This document shows positions 45,001-55,007 of a stretch of 64,000 nt of DNA, piece by piece; position 1 is the first letter of the stretch; each line of letters starts with the position of its first letter. The notes under the pieces were generated by a model. It saw nothing but the letters and a program-made list of their open reading frames with translations. It searched no databases and had not been told where the DNA came from. The translations under genes were made by a program, and so were the position numbers. The stretch is from Cladocopium goreaui (taxonomy: Eukaryota > Sar > Dinophyceae > Suessiales > Symbiodiniaceae): contig CAMXCT020003391.1 of assembly GCA_947184155.2 (NCBI GenBank), positions 188,542 through 252,541 of the forward strand, given 5' to 3'.

Positions 45001-46573
45001 ACGTACATTACATGCATTACATCCATTACATACGTTACATACATTTCATACCTTGCATACATAACATACTTACTACATACTTACTTACATAACATAACAT
45101 AACATTACCTTACATTACCTTACATACATTACATACGTCACATACCTTACATACGTTACATACGTTACATACGCTACATACATTACAAATGTTACAAACG
45201 TTACATACGTTACATACGTTACATACGTTGCATACGTTGCATACGTTACATACGTTACATACGTTACATACGTCACATACGTTACGTACGTCACATAGGT
45301 TACATACGTCACATACGTCACATACGGTACATACGTTACAAACGTTACATACATTACATACGTTACATGCGTTACATAGGTTACATAGGTTACATACGTT
45401 ATGCACGTTACATATGTTACACACGTTACACACATAACACACATAACATACATAACATACATGACATACATGACATACATGACATACATAACATACATAA
45501 CACACATAACATACATAACACACATAACTTACCTAACCTACGTAGCATACGTAACATACCGAACATACATAACAAACATAGCAATACAAAACATAACATA
45601 ACATAACATAACATGGCATAACATAACATAGCATAACATAACATTACATTACATACATACATACCTACATACATACATACAGACATACATACATACATAG
45701 CAATACATACATAACAATACGTACATAACAATACATAACAATACATACATAACAATACATACATAACAATACACACATAACAATACATACATAACAATAC
45801 ATACATAACAATACATACATAACAATACATACATAACAATACATACATAACAAAACATACATAACAATACATACGTAAGTACATACGTACATACATACAT
45901 ACATAGATAGATAGATAGATAGATAAATACATACATGCATGCATACATACATACATACATACATACATAACAATCATACATAACAATCATACATAACAAT
46001 ACATACGTAACAATACATACATAACAATACATTCATAACAATACATACATAACAATGCATACATAACAATACACACATAACAATACATACATATCAATAC
46101 ATACATAACATTACATACATAACAATACATACATAACAATACATACATAACAATACATACATAACAATACATACATAACAATACATACATAACAATACAT
46201 ACATAACAATACATACATAACAATACATACATAACAATACATACGTAAGTACATACGTACATACATACATACATACAGAACATGGACATACAAAACATGG
46301 ACATACAAAACATGGACATACAGAACACGGACATACATAACATGGACATACATAGCATGGACATACAAAACATGGACATACATAACACGGACATACATAA
46401 CATGGACATACACAACATGGACATACATAACATGGACATACATAACAATACATAACAATACATAACAATACATAACAATACATACATACATACATACATA
46501 GATAAATAGATAGCTAGATAGATAGATAGATAGATACATAGATACATAGATACATACATACATACATAGATAC

Positions 46574-46612
<39 letters not shown>

Positions 46613-48238
46613 CATAGTTACATAGTTACATAGTTACATAGATGCATAGATGCATAGATGCATAGATACATAGATACATAGATACATAGATACATAGATA
46701 CATAGATACATACAGACGGACAGACAGACATACAGACATACCTACATACCTACATACCTACATACCTACATACCTACATTCCTACATACCTACATACCTA
46801 CATACCTACATACCTACATACCTACATACCTACATACCTACATACCTACGTACCTACATACCTATGTACATACATACATACATACATACAGACAGACAGA
46901 CAGACAGCCATGCATACATACATACATACATACATACAATGTATATACATATACTGTGTATATATATATATAATACATAGTATTACATTGTATGTATATG
47001 TATCCATAGATTCTCATAAAAATTGGAGGTGTTCCCCAGCTTGAGACAAAAGACATGCAAACTTTCGCACTCCGGCTGGGTGGCGCCCCAGGCACTGTAT
47101 AGAAGGGCCCTGGCGCGCAAGGAGCACGGAACACCCAGCGTCGTGCCGTCCACTTCTCCTTGCTGATGAGAATTTGGGTATGGATTAAATCTAGACCCAT
47201 TTTTTTTGGGATGAAGATCCACAACTAACAGCTATTTTAAATTCACCAGGGTATTTTGACCCATAGCCAATTGAAAGGCAACTTGCCACTTGACTGGACG
47301 TGAGGCTGAAGAAGTTTCAAGCCGCCCTGGACGACGTGAAACAACTTCTGCCATTGCTGGACTCTGCTGGGTGGGATTGCCAACAGGTGTGTGAGATGGT
47401 ACTGAAGTGGACCAGAGGTGCACCTTCAAGTGATTGACCAGATAACCAGAGTTTGAAGGGCTGATTGCAGTGATGCTGGTTGCTGCTGCATCTAAAAAGT
47501 CCCTCTCTCTGTCTCTGTGTCTTGTAGGAGCCTCCTCAAACACAAAATGCACAGAAGCTCAAAGACGAGTTGGAGTTGGGGAACTCAAACTGCACCGGTC
47601 AATAAGAGATGGTGCCGTTTTGCAGCGTTGACCCTCAACCCATCATTATGTGTTGCGCCGTTTGCGTTTCTTCAGAAGTCCTCCGCTCATTCCCAAGGTC
47701 AAAGCTTGCTGCTGCTACTGCCCCGGCCATGAATGGCAAGAACCGTGCTGAGGAGCCGGATATTGCGGCATGTATGACGCATTGGATTTGGAGATTTCTT
47801 GCTGATGGCAAGGCTCATGATTTGATGAACCCCCCTTTTCGATTTTGGGATGGTTAAATGCTACATCAAATCCTCGAAACTTGTGTATCATGTGAAGATT
47901 CTGTGAGAATCGTTGCAAGCTTGGGCCCACTCAAAAGCATCGATATTGCAAGGACCCTCCAGCAAAGCCGGCGAGCCCTTCGCAGCCAGCAGGTAGGGTG
48001 CCTCCTTGTTCCTCCAGACTGACTTCAAGAATGACTTTTGACCAGTTGTGACATGAAACAAAAGCATTCAGATGACTTTATGATCTTTATATCCATTTAC
48101 CAGGAGAACTCTTTGGTGGGGAGCCAGGTTGCATTGAACACAAGTGAGTCAGGTTTCAAACGCATGGAGATCCTTGAAGCCAGCGATGACGAGAGTGAGG
48201 AGCACCTCTACACCAATTTGAAGATGATGTATAGTTGA
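36015..48238 (+). CDS. TPR-repeat protein gene, copy C (carries the 6.3-kb transposon in an intron)
   Basis: Shared blocks in order: 36,015-36,050 (LRHSVAGVEKV), 36,311-36,350 (KDTGNKLFQEG), 36,932-36,978 (WFSKAIWLAEVSGKV), 37,035-37,090 (APDNLRSILHSNRAWG), 37,291-37,348 (RLQLSEWSAAETDCNKA), then, after the transposon, 47,083-47,132 (ALYRRALARKEHG), 47,302-47,372 (FQAALDDVKQLLPLLD), 47,526-47,582 (NAQKLKDELELGN), 47,697-47,765 (SKLAAATAPAMNGKN), 47,951-47,991 (KPASPSQPAG, donor CAG|GTAGGG) and 48,151-48,238 (GFKRMEILEASDDESEE, stop TGA). A further piece near 48,690 (EEAAPVAKPKE) may be an alternative last exon. The ALKLNS exon seen in copies A and D was not found. The product should be a TPR adaptor or co-chaperone-like protein; partner unknown. 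Confidence 0.55.
37391..38554. other. Intron sequence of TPR copy C left of the transposon
   Basis: No exon block was recognised. 38,060-38,280 is strongly T-rich with repeated TTTTTAG and TTTTTCTAG units, which might act as polypyrimidine-like sequence. A TA microsatellite at 38,543-38,561 is the transposon insertion site. Confidence 0.5.
38555..38629. repeat. 75-bp hairpin at the transposon's left end
   Basis: TATATATGGCACCCCC at 38,555-38,570 is exactly inverted as GGGGGTGCCATATATA at 38,614-38,629. This is either a small nested element built from the same terminus or a remnant of two abutting ends. Confidence 0.75.
38562..38588 (+). repeat. Left terminal inverted repeat of the 6.3-kb transposon
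   Basis: GGCACCCCCCCC, an A8 run, then GTCTACC. The right end in reverse complement reads GCTACCCCCCCC, TGAAAA, GTCTACC, so the pair differs by two substitutions in the first block and a short indel. TA repeats flank both ends. Confidence 0.7.
38690..38750. repeat. (GATGTTCAGACTT)n short array, left
   Basis: Four or five copies of a 13-mer related to GATGTTCAGACTT. The same unit recurs at 40,400-40,512 between the first two ORFs of the transposon. Confidence 0.8.
38755..39260. repeat. Self-complementary minisatellite, about 60-bp unit
   Basis: Units combine AATCTTCAATC with its inverse GATTGAAGATT and a CCAGGACTCTCCCTGG palindrome. From about 39,010 the inverse form (TTCTCCAACAAGAGTCC) dominates. 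Each unit can fold on itself, and the array as a whole is inverted about its middle. Confidence 0.9.
39398..39745 (+). CDS. Candidate 5' exon region of the transposon's first ORF
   Basis: An ATG frame begins MSIPVQGRVTLKDNQ and continues through NNNQAEERPRSDLEALLN. Around 39,540 a second frame becomes the more protein-like one (Pro/Gly-rich, then CLECSCRTKAAGVLDKAKE), so an intron or frameshift probably lies here. No domain is recognised. It precedes the acidic ORF at 39,816. Confidence 0.3.
   Translation: MSIPVQGRVTLKDNQALVVLNVATNNNQAEERPRSDLEALLNRALRQEVPVHPTRLPLLRKHLAAMVCNVQKGLHLDPVGLHGAWNAAAEQRLLECLTKPKRVVTPKPLQHLHQC
39816..40232 (+). CDS. Acidic Ser/Pro-rich protein with CX2C and C-terminal coiled coil (transposon ORF1)
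   Basis: A 138-codon frame from ATG. After a short helix comes a Ser/Asp-rich run, then repeated PNPSL-type Pro-rich motifs with DDEY (about residues 40-80), then CQRC followed by a heptad-like Glu/Leu/Ala helix (LLEAAEQENARLRAQ). The nominal stop overlaps a consensus donor, CAGAG|GTGAGC at 40,223. An acceptor GATAG at 40,611 would splice it in phase into the NTPase frame, so ORF1 may be the N-terminal part of that protein. Function unknown; the acidic and coiled-coil regions suggest a protein-interaction segment. Confidence 0.45.
   Translation: MHALTKVLQLEDGKVSDSSSTSDSSYSDSSSSTSSEEEAMPEYVPNPSLPPPPEYPSDDEYGMPNPSLGPQSEVLTDDEYLAPPAPAAPCEESHERPAKCQRCQEREEEFWSLAESHQLIAELLEAAEQENARLRAQR
40400..40512. 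repeat. (GATGTTCAGACTT)n short array, right
   Basis: About eight copies of the 13-mer also seen at 38,690-38,750. It lies between ORF1 and the NTPase ORF, inside the proposed intron 40,223-40,611. Confidence 0.85.
40637..42427 (+). CDS. SF3/AAA+-like P-loop NTPase of the transposon
   Basis: A 596-codon frame from the first ATG at 40,637; the frame is open back to 40,577, so the true start may be upstream or in another exon. Walker A reads GWPGVGKT (residues 293-300, K299). Walker B is GIFLDDP (D349/D350). A downstream YASND (N393) fits the motif-C or sensor-1 asparagine of SF3 helicases. Between B and C, EEEQTTSGRYNDAKLIRN resembles the B' region. The spacing A-B-C within about 100 residues is that of SF3 helicases found in small-genome replicons; the exact family is inference. 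The C terminus ends in a basic KRCNR and KRYRTK patch at a TAA, but coding-like sequence continues in the same frame. Confidence 0.7.
   Translation: MAALIDEAMNTLGGKEWHYETRSEPCCAFKKIEDIGKPLTVQQLLTCCRPPTGVKSTMMLLDVHLSVQLSESPEAIASTLQSQQVDDLPAPLKFKERVPSGAKIGGIVIEQAPGCLNVIKLVFFKATMSTGQATKIASGSAYPPFFRAGPWAVKKAFQSLLDRVPGHHVQWNVVCQKEKVAKPASSSSTWSPDEDVLRQGVAFINENAPESDAQNEQYTWILLNIKEDSESPIAGWPETKVRLMAQNKSRASSGATLQREFPLTTFSLKPFLAEALLPLLYPLFICYGVLCIGWPGVGKTPALISMLLAMGRYHIHRLQADGVPGWRRAKSLDNFRHQIGQVYEGIFLDDPHRDSISIADLKSFLTVEEEQTTSGRYNDAKLIRNCMRAYASNDLDRPDEPEDDNRTSITGEEFLKLTRRIFAGDKHADVLACLKRAVVIILGLHAVYLRLPSQDPTSKVHRIKVDDLHRDLLAEKDKPLYSKYKLGILEYGPEWEGETEQEVRMISEGLERFAAGRPEAYIEVVNGKIEEQLWSHLPPVPPVHLPDRPSGALSDSGDDQVMPPPSIIVPDPKKRCNRLGTFTCPPTKRYRTKSSQ
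42428..42616 (+). pseudogene. In-frame acidic tail beyond the NTPase stop codon
   Basis: Directly after the TAA at 42,425 the same frame stays open for 62 codons. It is Ala/Glu/Asp-rich (ASLEANAQDAEEALQ, then DLAEEDFAADEEAA) and ends with TAG at 42,614. The other frames look random, so this is very probably the original C terminus cut off by one nonsense change, or one reached by readthrough. Confidence 0.6.
42943..44186 (+). pseudogene. IS1595/Merlin-type DDE transposase with a one-base frameshift
   Basis: The ATG at 42,943 opens a basic N terminus (MVSKFMNFPGPKKGKG) in one frame, while the body is in another frame that has no ATG before the zinc finger. The switch is best placed at the G5 run 43,079-43,083, where one missing G, or a -1 slip, joins the two. 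The body has a zinc finger (CPKC near 43,203 and a second Cys pair), then catalytic-site candidates: D at 43,560 (VEGDEATF), D at 43,815 (FHTDSAKAY) and HIDRCWKFIK with D at 43,998, matching the pattern of the ISXO2/IS1595 domain. The frame ends TGA at 44,184. It would cut and join the C-rich element ends. Length of about 414 residues is plausible for a Merlin-like enzyme. Confidence 0.7.
44346..44765. repeat. 54-bp tandem repeat, about seven copies
   Basis: The unit contains ACTTCAGAAGTTCC, CACTTCTGGACTGATG and TTTGCAGCCCACC. Since 54 is a multiple of three, both strands stay open through the array and give repeating 18-residue peptides. It lies 0.1 kb inside the right end of the transposon. 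Confidence 0.95.
44842..44866 (-). repeat. Right terminal inverted repeat of the 6.3-kb transposon
   Basis: GGTAGACTTTTCA then G8 and TAGC, followed by (AT)n. It is the inverse of 38,562-38,588 with small differences. Confidence 0.7.
44867..46985. repeat. 2.1-kb compound microsatellite, (ACAT)n-derived
   Basis: Blocks of ACATACGTT, CATAACATA, (AACAATACATACAT)n, (GATA)n, CATGGACATACAAAA, TACATAGA and (CCTACATA)n, ending in TA repeats. Plus strand A/C-rich, like the tract at 27.6 kb. It starts exactly where the transposon ends. Confidence 0.97.
47204..47268. repeat. Degenerate MITE family 2 copy
   Basis: Shares GGGATGAAGATCCA, CAGCTATTTT and TTTTGACCCAT with the copies at 24.1 and 54.2 kb. 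It lies in an intron of TPR copy C. Confidence 0.45.
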
Positions 48239-49189
48239 TGGTGCGGCGGTCAAGTCTCATGGTCCCGTTTTGGAACAAAACGGCGCTTCGCTGCAGTTTT
48301 AATTACTCAAAAAGCGGGTTGCCTTTGACTGATGAATCCAGTGGGCATGAGAAAAACAGAATTTCTTGCGGATTGGACCATGGCCCCATGGTTTCAACAT
48401 GTGCCATGAAGTCACTTTGTCTAGCTGGACATGCAACCTTCCCCGCTGCAAAAATAGGCGAAGACAAGCTTGTTTTCTTTCAGAACAGGATGTTGACTCA
48501 AGCGAGGTTTGTTTTAGGATGTTTTAGGCATATTCCAACTACCCAGAACGAACTTACAACAATCAACGGATTTGTCAGATTTTGAGATTTTGATAGATTT
48601 TAACTGGATCTTCAAACTTTAGACTTTACACTCCCATATCTCTCAGACAGAAAATCTCGACAGAACATGATTTTGGAGAAAAAATGCAGGAGGAAGCTGC
48701 ACCAGTCGCAAAGCCTAAAGAGGTCGGTGCCGTCTTTTTTTTGGGGCCGGTGGCTGTGTGAAGTACCAGTGAAGCAAAACACACTCTTCAGTCCTTCCGT
48801 GTTTTTGGGTTTCCAAGTCTTGGATCCACAAGGTCCACAATCACTGTCGAAATCTAGGAGCCAAAGGTTTCGGTACGTTTGGTACAGACAATTGTGTGAA
48901 ATAGAGTTATAACATATTACAACATGTTAAAACATTTAAAACGATCATTGATAACACATAATATAACACATGAAATGCAACGATTACAATGTATTAGATA
49001 CACTAAGTATGCATAGAACTGTGTATATAGTATATATATATATAAAGATACATACATTAAAAAACCATCCGCGATACCTAACTGCGACGCCCTTTGATGA
49101 CAGGCGCCTTCTGAGCCCTTTGCTGATATCCAGCTGGAGCCGGGGCCCTGCCGAAAATTTGCTCTGAAGATGGGGAGTTTAACATGATT
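48239..49189. other. Spacer between TPR copies C and D
   Basis: Contains the possible alternative last exon of copy C near 48,690-48,730. Otherwise no recognised gene. Confidence 0.4.
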
Positions 49190-49295
49190 TACCCTCTGGT
49201 AAACTAACATAGCTGTAGAAAATCACCATTTTTAGTGGGTAAATCAACTATTTCTATGGCCATTTTCAATAGCTATGCTAAATTACCAGATGGTA
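49190..49295. mobile_element. MITE family 1, copy 2 (106 bp)
   Basis: TA-flanked inverted ends CCCTCTGGTAAAC and AATTACCAGATGG, with an interior TTTCTATGGCCATTTTCAA shared with copy 1. Confidence 0.8.
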
Positions 49296-49428
49296 AGCCT
49301 CCAAATGGCCATAAATGGCCATTGAATAGGGGAAGATGAAATTAACTGATAAACCATGGTTGATGAACATGGGATTTCTCCATTTCCGACGAACTCAGAT
49401 GGATGTTCAGCATGGAGTTTTCACCACA

Positions 49429-52400
49429 TCTGAGGCACTCAGTTGCAGGTGCCGAAAAGGCGCGCGACCCGTGGGACTGGACTGAGTATGAAAAATAGTT
49501 GCCATGTCACATGCAAGGACCCCGACACATTCTGTCAACAGCACCTCCATAAATTTCATCTTAGATATTCCTGTTATTTCCTGTTCATGTTCATATTCCT
49601 TTTGCCCCTCTTCTGCCCATCTTCAGAGCAACTTGAGCTAATTCGATGACTGATTTACCAACACACTTGCTTTGCTGAACAAACACAGGCTCAACAACCC
49701 CCTCATATGTTGTTTGAATGTGATTCACTTTGGCAAGAGCCTTGCAGGCAAAGGACACTGGAAACAAGCTCTTCCAAGAAGGCATTTGTCAATGCGTTTT
49801 GTGCTTCAAGGTAATTTCTGAAGTGTACCGCTTCGATGCGTGTATATGCAAGGTAGCTCTACTGCGCGTCATATTCTGGGTCGTTCAGGATGACATGGCG
49901 TCGCATCTCATGTATTGACTTCAGATCAAGTGGCTCCAGTTGACGTCAATAAAGCTCTCCAGAATACAAAACCTGACGAGTCATTTGACTGGCTGTTCAA
50001 GTGACAGGCAAGATCGAGGACAGCGAAAGGCAGGGAAGAGGGGTAGGGCATGGTAGGGCCCTACATATGGGTTGGCCCAGAAATGGGGGGTAATTGAAGC
50101 CTGATTCATTTTGGAACCGCTGCAAAGGCCTTACCACGAGAATTTTCAAAGTGACCTTGTGCGAAGGTGTGAAGTGGTCTTGTTCAGGTAGTCAGGTAGT
50201 CATGTCGACATGACATTGGAAGGATTTGCACATGAAACAACAACAATGCAGGCCACATGTCGCAAATTGGATCCATGGCCGTCAGGTGGTTCTCCAAGGC
50301 CATTTGGTTGGTGGAAGAGTCTGGCAAAGTCAATGACTGGAGCACTCAGCACCGAAGTTCGCCGCAGGGAAGCAGAATTATCAAAGATTGGATTAAAGTG
50401 TCTATATGTATACCTATACCTATATCTCTATCCATCTCTCTATCTATAATCCGTATGTGTATGTATACGTATATATACTGTAATTATATATATATTGTTA
50501 CATTATGTACGTGTATATATATATATATACATCTACATTATATAGACATTATTCTTACAGATCGATAATCAAAATGCATCTCAGCCAGTGACGTCAAGGC
50601 TCCAGACAGCCTCAAGGCGATCTTACACTCCAACAGGGCCTGGGGCCAAGGCTGTTGTGGAAATACGCGACATCCTTAAAATGTTAATTCGAATGGGAAC
50701 CAGGATATGATACACTACTGGCTTTTGGATGTAATTATAGGGTAATTATATGAGCTTTTGGGGTACCTGATATTTGATATATATATATATTTGGATGCTT
50801 TTGGGGTAATTATATCACCTTTTATTTGGGCAAAGCCACTTGTGCTCCTTTCTTTGGCTTTTCACCGAACACACAATTTGCAGGAGCCGTCAGGTGTGGC
50901 TCTTGCTCCTGACATTTGCAACCTGTAAGACTAGAGAACAGAGAGGTGTCCCCATTTTGGGTTTCAAACACCAACAGATGCTGCTGATGGGGGAAAGCTG
51001 TGATGAACTTTGAAATCTGGCAAAAACCAAGTATAAATAACCATGGAGGGCTATTTATTTTATTTTTATTTTTTTTTTCGCGGTAGGTTTTGGATTTTTT
51101 TTTTGGTTCCTGGTTCTATGCTTTCCTGTTTCTCTGATTTTCTGCTTTTCTGCTTCTCTGCTTTTCTGCTTCTCTGCTTTTCCTGCTTCTCTGCTTTTCT
51201 GCTTCTCTGCTTTTTGCTTTCCCTGCTTCTCTGCTTTTCCTGCTTCTCTGCTTTTCTGCTTTTTGCTTTTCCTGCTTCTTTGCTTTTCTGCTTCTCTGTT
51301 TTCCCCGCTTCTTTGCTTTTGTACTTCTGTGCCATTCTACTTCTACTATTCTACTTTTTCTTTTCTTCAGTCATGTGTTTTTGCTGCTCCACTTCCTGCT
51401 CCTTTGCTTCTTTGCTTCCTGTCTTTACTGTCTCTTTGTTTTTCATTTTCTTTTGCTTTATTCTGTTCTGTTTGTATCCTAAATGAAACCCTAGAGAGAC
51501 CCTAGGTGAAACCCAAAGAAACCCTAAAGAAATCCTGATAAGAAACCCTACATGAAGCCCTAAATGAACCCTAAAGAAACCATAAACGAACCCTAAAGAA
51601 ACCATAAACTAATCCTAAAGAAACCACAAATGAAACCCTAAAGAAACTTTAAATGACACCCTCAATGACATCCCAAAGAAACCTTAAACAACACTCTGAA
51701 AAAAAATCTAAATGAAACCTTAACTGACACCTTAGCTGAAACCCTAAATTGACACCCTAAAGAAATCCTAAATGAAACCATAAATTGAAACCCTAAATGA
51801 AACCCTAAAGAAACCCTAAATGAAACCCTAAAGAAACCCTAAAGAAACCCTAAATGACACCCTAAATGAAACCCTAAAGAAACCCTAAAGGAACCCACTT
51901 GAACGTTTAGAAATCGTGAAAAGAAATCCTGATAAGAAACCCTGGAATGAAGCCCTAAAGAAAGCTTAAATGAACTCCTGAATGAAACCCTGAATTGAAG
52001 CCCTAAATATCCTAAATTGAAACCCTAAAGAACCCTAAATGAGACCCAAAATGAAACCCAAACTGAAACCCTAAATGAAACCCTAAATGAAACCCTAAGC
52101 GAAACCCTAAAGAAACCCTAAATGAAACCCTAAAGAAGCCCTAAAGAAACTCATTTGAACGTTTAGAACTCCTGAAACCATGATAAGAGACCCTGCATGA
52201 AACCGGAAAAAACCCTAAATGGAACTCTAAAGAAACCCGAACCCTAAAGAAACCCTAAAATGAAACCGTAAATAAACCCTAAATGAAACCCTAAAGAAAC
52301 CCGAAATGAAACCCTAAATGAAACCCCAAATGAAGCCTTAAATAAAACCTTAAATGAAACCCTTAATGAAACCTTAAATGAAACCCGAAATGAAAGCCTA

Positions 52401-54655
52401 GAGAACCCTCAAGACACCCACATGAACGTTTGAAGCACCAACATGTAGCAAATACCATGCAAATGAGAGGTTGAAATGGCAAAATATGACAAATACCATG
52501 CAAAATGGAAGGCAAACGTGGCCAAATGTAGCAAATACCATGCAAAATGCAAAGTGACCATGCCAAAATGTAGCAAATACCATGCAAAATGACAGGTTCT
52601 AGTTCCAAACTGTTGCAAATACAAAGCAACTGGTACCGGGAAAGAAAGCCAAACAAAATCCAAAACCTAAGGCAAAAAAAAAATTCCAAAAACTATTCTA
52701 CACCCAATAACCAGCCCCAATTGATAATCCGTTGAATGGTTGGGAGTGTACCCATCCATAAATGGTAGCTCTTATGGCATTCGGTTTACCCCATGAATTC
52801 ATCAATTTGAGTTTCGAACCTTGAGAAAACTCGTGTTTCGAGTTCAAGGCCTATGCACGGCTGCAGCTTGAGCACTGGTCATCAGCTGAGGGCGACTGCA
52901 GTGAGGTGTGCGGCAGTGCGGGAGAAAAAACCATTGAAGGTCTCCTCCATGGTTGTATAAATCCTTTAATTGTCATGGATTTATATAAGCACATGTAGAT
53001 CATGGTTGTCATCCACTGTATCAGAGCACATGTAGATCATGATTGTCATCCACTGCTCGAAAATTCCATGATCCATTTAATTCCATTGATCATTATCCAC
53101 TATAATATACTATTCATGTGATCAAATATCAATCACGATCCATCCTGGTATGGTTCTGAAACAACAGAGGTGGTTTTTTCAAAAAGGGGGTCAACCCGCA
53201 GGCACTGAAGCTGAACAGCAAGAATCCAAAGGTCCAGTGCTCAAGGTAAATCATGGCCACATCATAGGGGAAATGATGGGGAAATGGATGATTTTGAAGC
53301 AACTTTGCCCCCAAAAAGGGAGCAGCCCTTTCTGTTGGTATGATGTTTTCCAACTGCGAGTTATCTCTTGGTCTTGCGTCTCTACGGTTGAGGATCACTG
53401 TGGTTGACTCTCAAACCGATTCCTGGTCATGACATGGTCACATGACAGCAAGCTTTGGCGTGTTCTGAGTTGTATGCCTGGGCCATTTCCCAAGCGCGTT
53501 GTGAACTGCAGTGGCCTCAGGCACTTTATCGACGAGCCCTGGCACGCAAAGGGTCCCTGACTCGGTCACCAGTCCTGGGGTGGTTCTGGTGGTCCCAGTG
53601 TGATCGTTCCGGTGTGGTGCTTCCGGAGGTTCAGGTGTGATGGTTTTCTACATTCAGAATGCTTGAAAGTCATTGTTCCCAACAGCAGTGACTGTTCGGA
53701 TTCAATCTCTGGGTCTGGGAGTGGTGCGTCGTCTTTTGCCGAGCCCAAACCCCGGAACAATCCTGGAACCCCGCAGCCCTGGAACCTGCTGGGTCGCAAA
53801 GTTTGGTTAATTTGTAAATGACAAATTATGAAGGTGCGCCCGTCGCCAGGTTGAAACTTGATAGGTGTTCACTAGTTGCTGTTACACTTTCCCTACCTTT
53901 GCTCTTGTGAATACCACCTGGGCTTTTTAGAACTTATTTCCATCACCCAAACTGGGATGGTGATCGCCATGGACCAGCATAGTTTTGGGTTGTTCATCCC
54001 CCGAAAAGCCGCAGAAACCTAGGCTGAACCAGTTTCAGGGTGCCCTGGAAGATGTGAAGCATCTACTGCCTTTGCTGGACTGGGCGGATGCATCCCGGGT
54101 TTTTGTGAAGCCACCTGCCAGTTGGAAAGTCATGAATTTTGAGCCAATCCCACTTTTTCAAGGGAAAGTTGGAACTTGAATCAAGATGAAATCCACAGTC
54201 CTGTTAGCAAACTCTGATATTGGAGCAGGATCAAACAGCTAAGTAGGTATGGGTCAATACCTATAGATACATTTTAGTGGGATGAACATCCATTTACCAG
54301 CTATTTTGGGGTTCACTAGGTACCAGGGTTTTGACCCATCCCCAAGTATATTCCGCCTCGTCTTGATGCTCTGATGTTTTGGAGACACCATGGGGCAGCA
54401 GGATTCGCAAAACAATGCGCAAGCACTGAAGCTGAAAGAAGAGCTGGAGCATGGGACCTTAACTGCGATGAATAGAGAACTTGGGATCTTTGATTTCAAC
54501 CATGAGCATAGGTCCTGCTTCTTTTGGGTCTTGATTTTGAAACCACACCAAGATATTTGCGTAATTTTTGCGTACATGCATCCACCTGAGCACACCTGAT
54601 GACCGTTGCTGAGGTCAAAACTTGGCATTGCACCCCTCGTGAACGGCAGTGACAA
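49429..54655 (+). CDS. TPR-repeat protein gene, copy D
   Basis: Shared blocks: 49,429-49,495 (LRHSVAGAEKA, then DPWDWTEYE), 49,746-49,782 (KDTGNKLFQEG, followed by GC as donor), 50,286-50,332 (WFSKAIWLVEESGKV), 50,594-50,650 (APDSLKAILHSNRAWG), 52,847-52,906 (YARLQLEHWSSAEGDC), 53,202-53,231 (ALKLNSKNPK), 53,509-53,560 (QALYRRALARKGS), 54,021-54,090 (FQGALEDVKHLLPLLD), 54,396-54,459 (NNAQALKLKEELEHG) and 54,611-54,655 (SKLGIAPLVNGSD). The KPAS and FKRMEI exons of the other copies were not found downstream, so the 3' end is missing or diverged. The intron between ALKLNSKNPK and QALYRRALARK is only about 280 bp, the likely ancestral state of the intron occupied by the transposon in copy C. Exon ends approximate. 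Confidence 0.55.
50400..50545. repeat. TATA/CTAT microsatellite
   Basis: (CTATAC) and (TA)n units in an intron of TPR copy D. Confidence 0.85.
51060..51480. repeat. Pyrimidine-rich (CTTCTCTGCTTTT)n tract
   Basis: The plus strand is almost purine-free with repeated TCTGCTTTTC units, grading into CTTTGC-type sequence. It is open on both strands only because of composition. It lies in an intron of copy D. Confidence 0.9.
51481..52435 (-). repeat. Interstitial telomere-like array, (CCCTAAA)-based
   Basis: Nearly 1 kb of degenerate ACCCTAAATGAA and ACCCTAAAGAA units. The core CCCTAAA is the complement of TTTAGGG, the telomere repeat reported for dinoflagellates and plants. Here most units carry a four- or five-base spacer, giving an 11-12-bp period rather than 7. 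Confidence 0.85.
52440..52625. repeat. Tandem repeat with CAAATACCATGCAAAATG core
   Basis: Four copies of the core, spaced about 40-46 bp, immediately after the telomere-like array. Confidence 0.85.
54249..54339. mobile_element. MITE-like element, family 2
   Basis: Ends ATGGGTCAATACC and GGTTTTGACCCAT, internal GGATGAACATCCAT. Its first half is nearly identical to the copy at 24,117-24,203. It lies in an intron of TPR copy D. Confidence 0.6.
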
Positions 54656-55007
54656 TGAGAAGGTAGCAGCCCCTAAATCTCTGTACTTTCTGGGTATCCT
54701 CAAAAGTCTCAATTGCCAAGGGGATACATTACCAAAAAGACCAAAATGGCTTATGTGCAAATTGCTTAATAAGATCAATTAAGGAATTATTCCTGCAATT
54801 GCCCAGATCTTATTGTCTCAACTTGCAGCTATGGATTTTGTGTAGCATGCCAACTTGAATCATCGCTTTTGGATGCTTTTGGAGCTTTTCCTGCTGTTAG
54901 GTTCACAAGTCATGCAGAGGTCCAAGGTTGAACCAGGGTTGAATGCGGAATTCTAAGTCTTATGACCTTCATCACCCCGCAGCGTTTCGAAACGTCTCAA
55001 CCGGGTG
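54656..55007. other. No recognised gene
   Basis: Unique sequence following the last shared block of TPR copy D. Its missing 3' exons were looked for here without success. Confidence 0.4.

Noticed and set aside
51043..51486. 147-codon Phe/Leu/Cys-rich ORF resembling a membrane protein
   Set aside because: It is the translation of a pyrimidine-rich CTTCTCTGC repeat; the complementary strand is equally open.
51481..52435. A true chromosome end
   Set aside because: The repeat is degenerate, has an 11-12-bp period and is followed by genes on both sides.
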